Shown one piece after another: positions 1-9,005 of a DNA stretch of 64,000 bases (positions within the stretch are counted from its first letter, which is position 1; every line of letters starts with the position of its first letter). Source of the DNA: an uncultured Flaviramulus sp. (GTDB lineage: Bacteria > Bacteroidota > Bacteroidia > Flavobacteriales > Flavobacteriaceae); assembly GCA_947495125.1 (NCBI GenBank), contig CANLXL010000009.1, forward strand, positions 62,001 to 126,000. Direction: 5' to 3'. The position numbers and the translations under genes were made by a program. Below the pieces are notes generated by a model. The model saw only the letters and a program-made list of their open reading frames with translations. It did not search any database and was not told where the DNA came from.

Positions 1-211
1 TATCAAATTGGAAAGGAATGTTTCTTTTGTTAGAGCCAATTAACTCAACCAATTGTATGTTTTCATTATTAAATTCTTGCGATACAAAATCAAAGGAAAC
101 CGGACAATCCATACGATCGTAATTTCCTGAATTTACAGAAAATCGAAGTATTTTATCTGTGCAACTAAAAAAATGAAGGCTCAGGATTATAAATAATAGT
201 TTTAACTTCAT
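1..211 (-). CDS. Lipoprotein, N-terminal part only (cut by left edge)
   Basis: The first 70 codons of a leftward gene are visible, starting with ATG at 211-209. The protein opens with a lysine-containing basic start, a hydrophobic stretch and a lipobox ending LHFFSC, so Cys17 should be lipidated and the protein exported. The following NSGNYDRMDCPVSFDF resembles the beginning of secreted Bacteroidota proteins of the DUF6807 (PmoA-like) kind, but this is a guess from a short segment. It is divergent from a LacI regulator, and a LacI-type operator overlaps its promoter, which suggests a carbohydrate-related, regulated function. No function can be assigned from the visible part. Confidence 0.7.
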   Translation of the reverse strand, partial: MKLKLLFIILSLHFFSCTDKILRFSVNSGNYDRMDCPVSFDFVSQEFNNENIQLVELIGSNKRNIPFQFD

Positions 212-303
212 TTAATTGTTTGATGGTTTAATGGGCAACATTATGGATTGATTTTATTTCATTTCGTTCCAACATTTGATTGAAAGATGTAAATCGACGG
301 GAA

Positions 304-334
304 CAAATATATATGATATAAATTATTAATGCAA
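304..334 (-). promoter_or_regulatory. Bacteroidota-type promoter of the leftward lipoprotein gene
   Basis: Read on the minus strand, TATATTTG (311-304) matches the -7 consensus TAnnTTTG, and TTG (334-332) lies 20 bases upstream, at the expected distance for a -33 element. Transcription would start about 90 bases before the lipoprotein ATG. The -33 element lies inside the LacI-type palindrome at 331-342. Confidence 0.6.
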
Positions 335-344
335 CCGATTGCGT
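329..344. promoter_or_regulatory. LacI/GalR-family operator
   Basis: ATGCAACCGATTGCGT contains GCAANCGNTTGC, the dyad with a central CG step that is typical of LacI/GalR-family operators (compare the PurR box ACGCAAACGTTTGCGT). The arms GCAA (331-334) and TTGC (339-342) are exact inverted repeats. It sits between the two divergent genes, one of which encodes a LacI-family protein, and covers the -33 element of the leftward promoter. Repression of the lipoprotein gene by the neighbouring regulator is the simple inference. The rest of 212-553 is AT-rich with no coding signal. Confidence 0.7.
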
Positions 345-524
345 AAATTTAACGAAATAAATAATATTGAAATTCGTGTTTTGTTTTAAAAATCTTGATA
401 TTCGGCTATTTTTGAATGCAAAATACTATAAAATTAATATTTTGAACTATATTATTACCGATTTTAGTTTTAAATTGTTGCGTTGATTTTTTCTAAAATC
501 AATGATTTATTAATAATATTACTA

Positions 525-532
525 TACATTTG
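525..532 (+). promoter_or_regulatory. -7 promoter element of the LacI regulator gene
   Basis: TACATTTG matches TAnnTTTG. It would give a transcript start near 539 and a leader of about 15 bases before the TTG start codon at 554. No good TTG -33 element is seen at the usual distance. Confidence 0.45.
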
Positions 533-553
533 AATTAAATTTTTTTATAGCGT

Positions 554-1570
554 TTGGACAAGAAAATAACCATTTATGATTTAGCTAAAGAACTCAACGT
601 TTCTCCCGGGACGATTAGCAGAAGCTTAAATAATCACCCTTCCATTAGTAAAAAAACTAAAGACAAAGTTGTTTTAAAAGCTAATGAATTGGGATATAAA
701 GTGAATAAGTTCGCTGTGAATTTACGCACACAAAAATCTAATACCATAGGTGTAATCATTCCAAAACTAAATTCTCATTTTATGTCTACACTTTTGGCCG
801 GTGTTGAAAAGGTTGCTAATGAAGCCGGTTATAATTTGATTATCAGCCAATCTTTAGAATCGGTGGAAAAGGAAAGATTAAATGCAAAAACCCTATATAA
901 TAGTGGTGTAGACGCTATTTTGGTGTCCTTGGCATTCAATACAGAAAACTATGATCATTTCTTGCCTTTTATTAACTCCAAAATACCATTAATTTTTATG
1001 GATAGGGTTCACAATTTGCCAAATTGTCCAACCATTGTTATCGATAATTTTCAGGCGGGCTACGATGCAACGAATCATTTAATGCACCAAGGCACTAAAA
1101 ATATAATGGTTATAACCGGAAGCTTAAAACGCAATGTTTATGCCGATCGTGTACTAGGGTATAAAGAAGCTTTAAAAGCTAACGGCCATAAATTTAAGGA
1201 GGAACTTATTTTTGAAACGACTTTGGAGTCAAAAAGCGTGGACGATGTGATTAGTTATATTAAGCACCTAGATGAGCCGGTGGACGGCTTGTTTGTTTTG
1301 GCTGATTCCTTTGCCGCCCACTGTATAAAAGCCTTAAAAAAGGAAAATTATAATATCCCTCAGGATATCAAAGTCATTGGTTTTAATAATGATCCTGTAT
1401 CACAATTGGTGACTCCAACTTTAAGTACTATAGAGTATCCGGGTTATAATATGGGACTTCTGGCAGGTGAGAGCATTATTAATCAAATAAAAGGAAATAT
1501 TAATTTGCAGGATACTAACGCCATCAGTTTACGACATAAACTTATAGAACGGGAGTCATCAGGAAATTAA
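554..1570 (+). CDS. LacI/GalR-family transcriptional regulator
   Basis: 338 residues, the usual length of the family. Residues 5-60 form the LacI helix-turn-helix (ITIYDLAKELNVSPGTISRS) with the hinge NLRTQKS, followed by the periplasmic-binding-protein-like sensor (TIGVIIPKLNSHFMSTLLAG onward, and the DGLFVLAD and VIGFNNDP segments). Family members bind operators as dimers and respond to sugars or nucleosides. The start is a TTG codon: an in-frame stop lies two codons upstream and the HTH begins immediately, so no ATG is possible. It probably regulates the divergent lipoprotein gene through the palindrome at 329-344. The effector is unknown. Confidence 0.93.
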   Translation: MDKKITIYDLAKELNVSPGTISRSLNNHPSISKKTKDKVVLKANELGYKVNKFAVNLRTQKSNTIGVIIPKLNSHFMSTLLAGVEKVANEAGYNLIISQSLESVEKERLNAKTLYNSGVDAILVSLAFNTENYDHFLPFINSKIPLIFMDRVHNLPNCPTIVIDNFQAGYDATNHLMHQGTKNIMVITGSLKRNVYADRVLGYKEALKANGHKFKEELIFETTLESKSVDDVISYIKHLDEPVDGLFVLADSFAAHCIKALKKENYNIPQDIKVIGFNNDPVSQLVTPTLSTIEYPGYNMGLLAGESIINQIKGNINLQDTNAISLRHKLIERESSGN

Positions 1571-1589
1571 TTCGATGCTTCGGGTGTGG

Positions 1590-2246
1590 TTAAATACGCT
1601 TACTCAACCAATCTTTAAATTTATAAAAGTTTTGAGGAGCCACACCATGGCCAACGGGAAATTCAGCATATACATTTTTAATGCCTAATCTGTTTAAAAA
1701 TGGAGCGGTTTGTTGAGCCCAGCTTACTGGAATAACTTGATCTACACTTCCGTGAGAGCAATAAAAATCCAATCTGGAGTAATCTTTTTGTTGAATATCT
1801 TCAGGCAAAATATCATGGTTAATATAGCCACTTAGAGCCACAATGTTTTTTATTTTTTCAGGATAATTTAAGGCTACCGCATAACTCAAAATAGAACCTT
1901 GGCTAAAGCCTAAAAGACTGATATTATCTTTATCAATGGGATAAGTCTCAACCGCTTCATCAATGAACCTGGCGATTAAGTCTCTGGATTCTTTAGCTTG
2001 CTCATTGTCATTCCATTTTCCTTTATCGGCATCAAAATTTATAGCATACCAAGCATTTCCATAGGGCTGCATCGCGTATGGTGCTTTTACTGAAATGATA
2101 AAAAGTTCTTCAGGTAGTTCACTGGCGAAAGAGAACAAATCATTTTCATCGCTTCCATAACCATGTAGCATGATGAGCAAAGGTGCATTTTTAGTTAGAG
2201 AAGATTTACGAATAATATGTTGTAAAGAAAGTGTTGAATCTACCAT
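1590..2246 (-). CDS. Alpha/beta hydrolase, carboxylesterase/phospholipase type
   Basis: 218 residues, single Abhydrolase_2 domain as in YpfH-like esterases. The oxyanion segment LHGYGSDENDLF is near residues 27-38, the nucleophile is Ser115 in GFSQG, and the probable triad partners are Asp169 (GSVDQVIP) and His200 (VGHGV). No signal peptide, so cytoplasmic. The gene starts directly after the stop of the upstream small membrane protein (TAA followed by ATG), and is the last member of a leftward operon with the dihydroorotase-like and VWA genes. The natural substrate cannot be read from the sequence. Confidence 0.88.
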   Translation of the reverse strand: MVDSTLSLQHIIRKSSLTKNAPLLIMLHGYGSDENDLFSFASELPEELFIISVKAPYAMQPYGNAWYAINFDADKGKWNDNEQAKESRDLIARFIDEAVETYPIDKDNISLLGFSQGSILSYAVALNYPEKIKNIVALSGYINHDILPEDIQQKDYSRLDFYCSHGSVDQVIPVSWAQQTAPFLNRLGIKNVYAEFPVGHGVAPQNFYKFKDWLSKRI

Positions 2247-2579
2247 TTACCTACCCAAATTAGAAAACCACTTTTGGAATAGTTCGCCTACTAAAGGCAC
2301 TGTTTGAGCCCTACCTCCAATGGCATTAATAAAGCCAAAGATGAATAGGACTCCGAAAAAAATCCAAAACCCTAATGTGGCGAACCAACTATTTACCGCA
2401 CTCACTACCCATGCCAGTATGAAATAAGTAAGCCATAGGCCTAGGGCTTGTCTTACATGAAAGCTTGTAAATACGTTTTTCTTATCATTGTTCATAAAAT
2501 GGGCAATGATGGTACCAATAATTGTCAAATAACTAATTATTGCTAACCCTTTACCTTCTTCAATGTCTTGCTGTGTCAT
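2247..2579 (-). CDS. Small DUF4870/Tic20-like membrane protein
   Basis: 110 residues with three or four hydrophobic segments (about 12-28, 45-66 and 69-88) and a short polar N-terminus. The FHVRQALGLW motif after the first membrane segment is typical of DUF4870/Tic20-like proteins, for which no reaction is established. It lies 11 bases after the dihydroorotase-like gene and abuts the esterase gene, so it is translated as part of the same message. Confidence 0.75.
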   Translation of the reverse strand: MTQQDIEEGKGLAIISYLTIIGTIIAHFMNNDKKNVFTSFHVRQALGLWLTYFILAWVVSAVNSWFATLGFWIFFGVLFIFGFINAIGGRAQTVPLVGELFQKWFSNLGR

Positions 2580-2590
2580 GATAATTATAA

Positions 2591-3844
2591 TTAATTTAAA
2601 GAGACTTTACCATTCGATATAATACCGTAAACTTTACCTTTAAAGGTTTCATTTTCAAAAATAGCATTTTTAGATTTGGAAATGATCTCTGCTGTAGTAA
2701 GCGTGTAGGGTTCATTTGGGTTAAATAATGAGAGATCTACTTTATTACCAATATTTATAGATGTAGATTCCAAACCAAACCTGTTTTTACCTTTGGTTAA
2801 AATATCAATGGTTTTTTTAATGGTAAATAGGTTTTGTAACGCTCCGAAAGCACTTTCCAGACCAATAGTTCCATATGCTGCATGATCAAATTCTACCTTT
2901 TTTTGTTCTATATCAATGGGGTTGTGGTCACTAGTTACCATATCAATAGTACCATCTTTAAGACCTTCAATTAAAGCATCAATATCTGCTTGTGTTCTTA
3001 AAGGGGGATTTACTTTAAAGCGTGTATCGAAATCAGTTAAAGCGTTGTCTGTAAAATATAAATTATGAATGGCAACACTACAGGTCACATCCAATCTTTT
3101 CCTTTTGGCTTCTCTAATTAGTCTTACCGATGTTGCCGTAGAAATGGTTGGGATATGTAATTTCCCTCCGGTGTATTCTAACAAAAACAAATCACGAGCA
3201 ACGTGTAATTCCTCGGCTAAGGCCGGGTTGCCTTTTAATCCCAGAGTTGTACTTGTAATGTTTTCGTTCATTACACCACCGCCTGAAATTTTAGTTTCTT
3301 GAGGGAATGAACAGACCAGCCCATCAAAATTACTGGCATATAATAAAGCTATTTTCAAAAGATTAGGGTTGGAAACTGGCTTTTTGTAATCGTAAAAAGC
3401 AACGGCTCCGGCATTTTTCATATCAAAAAGTTCGGCCAGATCTTGTCCTTTGCTAGCTGCCGTAAGTGCACCAATTGGAAGTAATGTCACAGCGTTGTTA
3501 GCAGATCTGGAATTTACAAATGAAATATCTGAATTAGAGTCTAATACCGGATTGGTATTCGGCGTCATGGCAACCGCAGTAAACCCTGAGGCTGCAGCTG
3601 TTTTAAGTCCATTTACAATAGTCTCACGTTCTTCGAAACCCGGTTCTCCAAAGCAAACGCTACTATCGAACCAGCCTTGCGATATGTGAAGGTTTTCTAA
3701 AACTATCTCTCGATAATTTTTAGGATTTTTTATATTCTTTTCTATTCTTGAAATGACACCTTTTTCAATTAATAGGTCGTGAGTCGTATTGTGGAATTCG
3801 CTTTTCGAATCTATAATCGTCGCAGACTTTATAAGTATGTTCAT
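2591..3844 (-). CDS. Dihydroorotase-like protein lacking the metal-binding HxH
   Basis: 417 residues with the amidohydrolase fold of the class I dihydroorotase family (pyrimidine synthesis). Recognisable landmarks are EPGFEERETIVNGL, MTPNTNPVLD, the STATSVRLIREAKRKRLDVT block and SDHNPIDIEQKK. The metal-binding DxHxH of active enzymes aligns with DSSVC here: the two histidines are replaced by Ser62 and Cys64 and the substrate-binding Arg by Gly66. Other ligand histidines also look lost. Bacteroidota often encode this degenerate type besides a normal dihydroorotase, so it is probably non-catalytic, like PyrX partners of ATCase. Its ATG overlaps the stop of the VWA gene by four bases (ATGA), indicating coupling. 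Confidence 0.85.
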   Translation of the reverse strand: MNILIKSATIIDSKSEFHNTTHDLLIEKGVISRIEKNIKNPKNYREIVLENLHISQGWFDSSVCFGEPGFEERETIVNGLKTAAASGFTAVAMTPNTNPVLDSNSDISFVNSRSANNAVTLLPIGALTAASKGQDLAELFDMKNAGAVAFYDYKKPVSNPNLLKIALLYASNFDGLVCSFPQETKISGGGVMNENITSTTLGLKGNPALAEELHVARDLFLLEYTGGKLHIPTISTATSVRLIREAKRKRLDVTCSVAIHNLYFTDNALTDFDTRFKVNPPLRTQADIDALIEGLKDGTIDMVTSDHNPIDIEQKKVEFDHAAYGTIGLESAFGALQNLFTIKKTIDILTKGKNRFGLESTSINIGNKVDLSLFNPNEPYTLTTAEIISKSKNAIFENETFKGKVYGIISNGKVSLN

Positions 3845-5766
3845 TTAAAATATTTTAAGATGAGCATTTCAATAATCAATAATACCAATGCAAAAATAAC
3901 AAACCATTTCCATAGCGCATTAACTTTTGTATCACTTTTTATAATATCGAAGATTTCGGTTATAGAATTACTCTGACTTATATTTTTATAAGCTGAAAGC
4001 TCTTGATACGTTAAATCACTTTCAGTCCGATCGTAGTTAAAACTTACATTTTTAATACTTTCATTCTTATTTTGAATGGAATAGGTGCCTGCAATATTAG
4101 GATTTTCAGATGTGTTAATAACCACTTTGTTATTGAAGTACTGCTGTTTAGGGATAATATTAATGGCCTTGTTGACTAAGGATAAAATATCATCTTGTTG
4201 CAATAGCGTATTTACATCGAAAGTGTTTTCCTTTCCTATGGTATAATATAATTTTGGGGTTTTGAAGCTGTTTGCCCCAATATTAAATAATGTTGGAACA
4301 ATGAGCGGAGAGTTTTTAAAACTCGAGTTATCATCACTTAAGGACGATGTAAATACAAAAGCATTTTTGTTTTGAGATAAGAAGTTCTTACCATCTTCAA
4401 ATTGTAAAACGGAAGATCCCGTATTTGAAACGGAATTATAAAAGCTGTTTACCTTAGGATATTGGAAGTTTTTTACCTGTTTTTCAAATACACCATTTTT
4501 GTAAAGTGGATGTGAATAATTGATGGTCGTAATACGCTTTTCAGCCGCAATTAAATCGTTAAAACTCAAACCGTAATTTTGAACTAACGCATTATAAGAT
4601 GGTCGTACAATATCTTTTGAAGGAATAACAATAAGATATCCGCCTTGATCTGTGAACAATTTTAAGGCTGAAACTAATGCATTTGGTATGGTGCTTAATT
4701 CATTTAAGATGATAAGATTTTGATGGTCTATCAGCGTATAATTTAAAAGGTCCTTTGGTGTAGAGATATAGTTGAATTCCGAAGTTGTATATATCCGCTT
4801 TAAAAAAGTATCATCAGCTTGATTTATAGCAAGAATATTAATTTTTGTACTATTATTAATATTAAAATACAAGTCGTTATCAAACTGCAGATTAGCATCA
4901 TCTATAGTTACTTTTCCATGAACAGCCATATTTGCAGGAAGTGTAAATGTTGCATTGGCTTCGTTTAAAATTTCTACAGAGGTTTTTGCAATGAGTTGTT
5001 CGTTGTTAAATAATGAAACCGGTATACTTTCAATGTTATTGCCACTTTGTCTTAGCCTAACCGTAAGTTCGATATCTGTTGGCGTAGTCTTAGAAATATA
5101 TGCACTATCTATAGATATGTTACTGGCATTGACCGGTTGTAATTTCACGAGATTCAAGTTTATAAGTGAATCTGTCTTTAAACTAAGGGCTCCTTTGTTT
5201 TCTTGAAAATCTGATATAAAGATCAAGTTTTTTAAACTTTTAGGGCGTTTACTAAAAAGGGTTTTACTTTTTAAAATAGCAGCATCTGTGGATAACGAAT
5301 TTGAAGAATATTCAAGCTGTAGTAACTCATTCCTAATGGTTTTTATACTCGTATTTTTAAAAATCGCGTTATTGGTAATCAAAGAAACCGTTTCAGTTTC
5401 AGGGATATTATTTATAATATCTTGAACCGCACGTTTTAAAAGTTCGCCTTTTGGCCCCTTTGCCTGCATGCTAAAAGAGTTATCCAAATATATTACGGTT
5501 TCTTTTTCAGCTTTTATGGCATCTATTTTAGAAAAGAAAGGTTGAGCGAAAGCAAAGATAATGGCCACAAGAAGTAATATTCTGGTACTTAATATTAACC
5601 ATTTTTTAATTTGAGAACTTTTTCTGGTCTGTAAAGTGGCTTCTTTTAAAAAAGCAACATTGGTAAATGCGATTTTTTGAAACTTTCTAAGCTGAAAAAG
5701 ATGAACGATAATAGGAATGAGTAATAAAAATAAAGCGTAAAGAAGTTCGGGGTGTTTAAACTGCAT
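3841..5766 (-). CDS. BatA-type membrane protein with VWA-like domain
   Basis: 641 residues. The N-terminus (FKHPELLYALFLLLIPIIVH, then a second membrane helix near 58-78) is the BatA/TIGR02226 domain of Bacteroidota aerotolerance-type proteins. It is followed by a von Willebrand factor A-like domain (VIYLDNSFSMQAKG near residues 91-104; DNSFS is the MIDAS-like motif), a long periplasmic region and a C-terminal anchor (about 618-637). Function is unproven; related proteins are linked to envelope stress. First gene of the operon running to the esterase, with a four-base overlap to the next gene. Confidence 0.85.
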   Translation of the reverse strand: MQFKHPELLYALFLLLIPIIVHLFQLRKFQKIAFTNVAFLKEATLQTRKSSQIKKWLILSTRILLLVAIIFAFAQPFFSKIDAIKAEKETVIYLDNSFSMQAKGPKGELLKRAVQDIINNIPETETVSLITNNAIFKNTSIKTIRNELLQLEYSSNSLSTDAAILKSKTLFSKRPKSLKNLIFISDFQENKGALSLKTDSLINLNLVKLQPVNASNISIDSAYISKTTPTDIELTVRLRQSGNNIESIPVSLFNNEQLIAKTSVEILNEANATFTLPANMAVHGKVTIDDANLQFDNDLYFNINNSTKINILAINQADDTFLKRIYTTSEFNYISTPKDLLNYTLIDHQNLIILNELSTIPNALVSALKLFTDQGGYLIVIPSKDIVRPSYNALVQNYGLSFNDLIAAEKRITTINYSHPLYKNGVFEKQVKNFQYPKVNSFYNSVSNTGSSVLQFEDGKNFLSQNKNAFVFTSSLSDDNSSFKNSPLIVPTLFNIGANSFKTPKLYYTIGKENTFDVNTLLQQDDILSLVNKAINIIPKQQYFNNKVVINTSENPNIAGTYSIQNKNESIKNVSFNYDRTESDLTYQELSAYKNISQSNSITEIFDIIKSDTKVNALWKWFVIFALVLLIIEMLILKYFK

Positions 5767-5826
5767 TCCTTTTTAGATTTGTCAAATATAGAATATAATA
5801 ATGAAAATAGTCTTTGTTTAACGAAA

Positions 5827-6834
5827 TTAACAAAAGAATATATAATCTTGTAGAGGTTGCATCTTTATTTTTCTCATATAGTTTTTAATCGCGTTCTGAG
5901 CATCTTTGTTGGCTACAGAGATAATACTTTGCGGATTTTGAATCGTTGTTAAATCGCTAAAAGGTTTAAGTATCTTGCCGTAAATATCGCGGCCAATCTT
6001 ATTTGGGTTATCACAAATCCATTCAAATGGAACGTCTTTTTCAATTAATGTTTTTGCGATTTTTTTCCCTTTTGACCCTGCTCCCCAAAGTATCAGGTTT
6101 TTATTTTTGATATAATCCAACTCTAAAAAGTAACGCAATTTTAAGCCTATGAAATGATTCTCGGCGTAGTGCACATGCGTTCTCGAGGTTCTATAACTAT
6201 AATCTCTCCAATGATGAATAACCTTTTCGCATGGAATGCATTTATAATTGTGCTTATAAAACCTAAAAGCTAAATCGTAATCTTCGGGATAGATATTCGG
6301 GTTAAAGGCATCACAGTTTATGAAATCAGTTCTATAAACCATCCAACACGGTGAAGGAATCACACATTCCTTATATATTTCTGAATAGTTATGCCCTTTT
6401 TTAGTTAAGTTGTTTAACCAAACTTCATAACTTTTATAGCCCTCCTTAATACCCTTTTCAGAGAAGTAATTAACTAAACCTAAGGCAACATGACCTTCTC
6501 CATACTCCAGCAGATTATTTGCCAAAACCTCGAGCTTTTCAGGATGCATAACGTCATCACTATCCATGCGGGTTATAAATTGACCTTTACTATGTCTAAA
6601 TGCAAGTTGTAGGGCCTCAATGATACCCCTTCCGGAGTTCTTCAGTAATCTTATTCTTGAGTTTTTTTTAGCAAATTCCCTAACAATGTCGTAACTACCA
6701 TCGGTAGACGAATCGTCTACTATTATTAATTCCCAATTGTTATAGGTCTGCTGTTCTATAGACTCTAGACAATCTACTAAAAAACATTCGGTATTTTTAA
6801 AAGGGATCAGTATACTTACCAATGGTTTTTGCAT
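5827..6834 (-). CDS. Family 2 glycosyltransferase with C-terminal Rossmann-like domain
   Basis: 335 residues. Residues 1-215 are a GT-A fold family 2 transferase: VSILIPFKNTECFLVDCLES, IIVDDSSTDGSYDIV, and the metal-binding TRMDSDDVMHPEKL. Such enzymes transfer a sugar from a nucleotide donor to polysaccharide or lipid acceptors at the inner membrane face. From about residue 250 a second segment, KNLILWGAGSKGKKIAKTL, looks like a small nucleotide-binding domain of the kind fused to sugar-modifying enzymes. It stands alone, not in a polysaccharide cluster; donor and acceptor are unknown. Confidence 0.88.
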   Translation of the reverse strand: MQKPLVSILIPFKNTECFLVDCLESIEQQTYNNWELIIVDDSSTDGSYDIVREFAKKNSRIRLLKNSGRGIIEALQLAFRHSKGQFITRMDSDDVMHPEKLEVLANNLLEYGEGHVALGLVNYFSEKGIKEGYKSYEVWLNNLTKKGHNYSEIYKECVIPSPCWMVYRTDFINCDAFNPNIYPEDYDLAFRFYKHNYKCIPCEKVIHHWRDYSYRTSRTHVHYAENHFIGLKLRYFLELDYIKNKNLILWGAGSKGKKIAKTLIEKDVPFEWICDNPNKIGRDIYGKILKPFSDLTTIQNPQSIISVANKDAQNAIKNYMRKIKMQPLQDYIFFC

Positions 6835-6983
6835 AAAGCGAATATAGTATAATTCATCTGTTTATATGTATTGTTTTTTATCTCCATAGCTAGTGGTTGG
6901 CAGGTACAATGTTCATTTAATATAAGCCTCTACAGAGCACAGAATTTAACAAAATCTTAATAAGTTTGGCGGTAACATAATGG

Positions 6984-6991
6984 TATTTTTG
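6984..6991 (+). promoter_or_regulatory. -7 promoter element of the M61 peptidase gene
   Basis: TATTTTTG matches TAnnTTTG 32 bases before the ATG. A TTG at 6966-6968 is present but only 15 bases upstream, shorter than usual. Confidence 0.45.
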
Positions 6992-7022
6992 CCGTCAATA
7001 GAAAGAATACTTAATTTAGAAT

Positions 7023-8909
7023 ATGAATACGAAAACACTATCCGTACTTTTTACGGCAATTATTTTTGCGAGTTGTAGCTCCACAAAAAACACGGTCAAC
7101 GATTTAGCGATTAATACGGCAATCGCATCTCACATTAATTTAAACGAAGTTGATAACGATCAGGTTCCGGTAACGATTAATCCCGGACGTTTTACGGTTG
7201 ACGATGTGACATATAGATTACCCAGAGTTATACAGGGGACTTATGCTATAAGCAATTTTGGAAGTTTTATTGGCGAATTTAAAGCTTATGATTATAAAGG
7301 TGAAGAAATGCCGGTAGTAAAAATCGATGATAACAGCTGGACAATTACTAACGCTAAAGAGTTGGATAAAGTGGTCTATTATGTGAATGATACGTTCGAT
7401 ATTGAAAAATCGGGAGAGTTGCCTACGCCATATTCCATGGCCGGTACTAACATAGAACCGGATAATTATGTTTTAAATCTACATGGTTTTATAGGGTATT
7501 TCGATTCTCTTAAAAACAATCAATATGCGTTGAAAGTTACAGGACCATCAGAATTTGTGCGTACTTCTGCTTTGCAACAAACAGGAAGCAAAACTAGTGA
7601 CGATGGGAAATCTATAACCACAAGTTATTTTGCACCCCGCTATTTCGATATAACAGATAACCCAATGATGTATGGTAATTTGTCTGTTGAGGAGTTTAAA
7701 GTTGGTGATATTAACATAGTGCTAAGCGTGTATTCGCCCAATAAAGTACACTCTGCTTCGACTTTAAAAGATGCCATGTTTAAAATGATGCAAGCTCAGA
7801 AAACGTATTTAGGAGATATAAACAGTACACCGCGTTATGATATTTACGTGTATTTAGCAAGATCGGATGAAAAATCGCCCCAGCGTTTTGGTGCCTTAGA
7901 GCATCATACATCTACGGTGGTGGTTATGCCTGAAGCTACCCCTAAAGAGGCTCTTGAAAAACAATTGATCGATATTGTTTCTCATGAGTTTTTTCATATT
8001 GTAACACCGTTAAGTGTACACTCTGAGGATGTTCATTATTTTGATTATAATGACCCAACTTTTTCCAAGCATTTATGGATGTATGAGGGGGTAACCGAAT
8101 ATTTTGCCACGCTGTTCCAAATTGATCAGGGCTTGGTGGATGAAGATGAATTTTATGCAAAGATTATGGATAAAATTAACACATCATTGACCATGAATGA
8201 TGCCATGAGTTTTACTGAAATGAGTGAACACATTTTGGAAGATGCCTATGCACCACAATATTACAATGTGTATCAAAAAGGAGCTTTAATTGGAATGTGT
8301 GTTGATATTTTAATGCGAGAGGCGAGTCATGGAAAACGCGGGATTTTATCTTTAATGAAAGAACTATCAAACAAATACGGAAAGCATAAGCCGTTTGAAG
8401 ATGATAAACTTATAGAGGAAATTGTAGCGATGACATACCCTTCATTAAGAGACTTTTTTAATGGTCATGTTATTGGAGCAACGCCCATAGATTATAATAC
8501 CTTTTTTGAAAAAGTAGGGTTGGAAGTAGGCGAGCACAAGGTTAAAACAAATTATATTCAAAATGTGGGAAAACTAATCGTTGGAGCAGATCCACAGAAT
8601 GGGACTATCTTTTTTGGAGATGCGGTAACAGAAAATAGTTTTTGGAACGAGCAAGGTGTTAAACCCAATGACGTTATAAAAAGTATTAATGGTACTGTTC
8701 TAACCATGCAAAATGCAAATCAGGTATTTACTGAAGTATTTTCATGGCAACCGGGAATGGCTATTGAAGTAAAGCTTGATAGAAACGGAGAGGAAGTAAT
8801 AATAAAAGCAAATACGACCCAATCTTATACTATGGGAAATGGACTTCGTCATAAACCTGATGCTACCGATTCTCAAATACAATTAAGAGAAGCCTGGTTG
8901 AAGGGATAA
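7023..8909 (+). CDS. Exported M61-family metallopeptidase with PDZ domain
   Basis: 628 residues. The start has a lipoprotein signal (FASCSSTKN, lipidation at the Cys). The M61 (glycyl aminopeptidase) domain carries the zinc motif HEFFH at residues 321-325 and the downstream glutamate region MYEGVTEYF near 353-361. A PDZ-like domain follows near residues 515-600 (GVKPNDVIKSINGTVL). The family cleaves peptides from the N-terminus, with a preference for small residues; the natural substrate here is unknown. Monocistronic, between its own promoter and a strong bidirectional terminator. Confidence 0.92.
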   Translation: MNTKTLSVLFTAIIFASCSSTKNTVNDLAINTAIASHINLNEVDNDQVPVTINPGRFTVDDVTYRLPRVIQGTYAISNFGSFIGEFKAYDYKGEEMPVVKIDDNSWTITNAKELDKVVYYVNDTFDIEKSGELPTPYSMAGTNIEPDNYVLNLHGFIGYFDSLKNNQYALKVTGPSEFVRTSALQQTGSKTSDDGKSITTSYFAPRYFDITDNPMMYGNLSVEEFKVGDINIVLSVYSPNKVHSASTLKDAMFKMMQAQKTYLGDINSTPRYDIYVYLARSDEKSPQRFGALEHHTSTVVVMPEATPKEALEKQLIDIVSHEFFHIVTPLSVHSEDVHYFDYNDPTFSKHLWMYEGVTEYFATLFQIDQGLVDEDEFYAKIMDKINTSLTMNDAMSFTEMSEHILEDAYAPQYYNVYQKGALIGMCVDILMREASHGKRGILSLMKELSNKYGKHKPFEDDKLIEEIVAMTYPSLRDFFNGHVIGATPIDYNTFFEKVGLEVGEHKVKTNYIQNVGKLIVGADPQNGTIFFGDAVTENSFWNEQGVKPNDVIKSINGTVLTMQNANQVFTEVFSWQPGMAIEVKLDRNGEEVIIKANTTQSYTMGNGLRHKPDATDSQIQLREAWLKG

Positions 8910-8931
8910 TTGAATATTAAAATTAATAAGT

Positions 8932-8974
8932 AAAAAAAGCAACCGATAATCATTTGATTATCGGTTGCTTTTTT
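8932..8974. terminator. Strong bidirectional terminator
   Basis: A perfect 13-bp stem (8939-8951 with 8956-8968, GCAACCGATAATC) with a four-base loop, flanked by seven A's on the left and six T's on the right. It works for both the M61 gene (+) and the convergent S10 peptidase gene (-). Confidence 0.9.
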
Positions 8975-9005
8975 ATAATATTCTATTTTTAAGTTTAAAA
9001 CCGGA

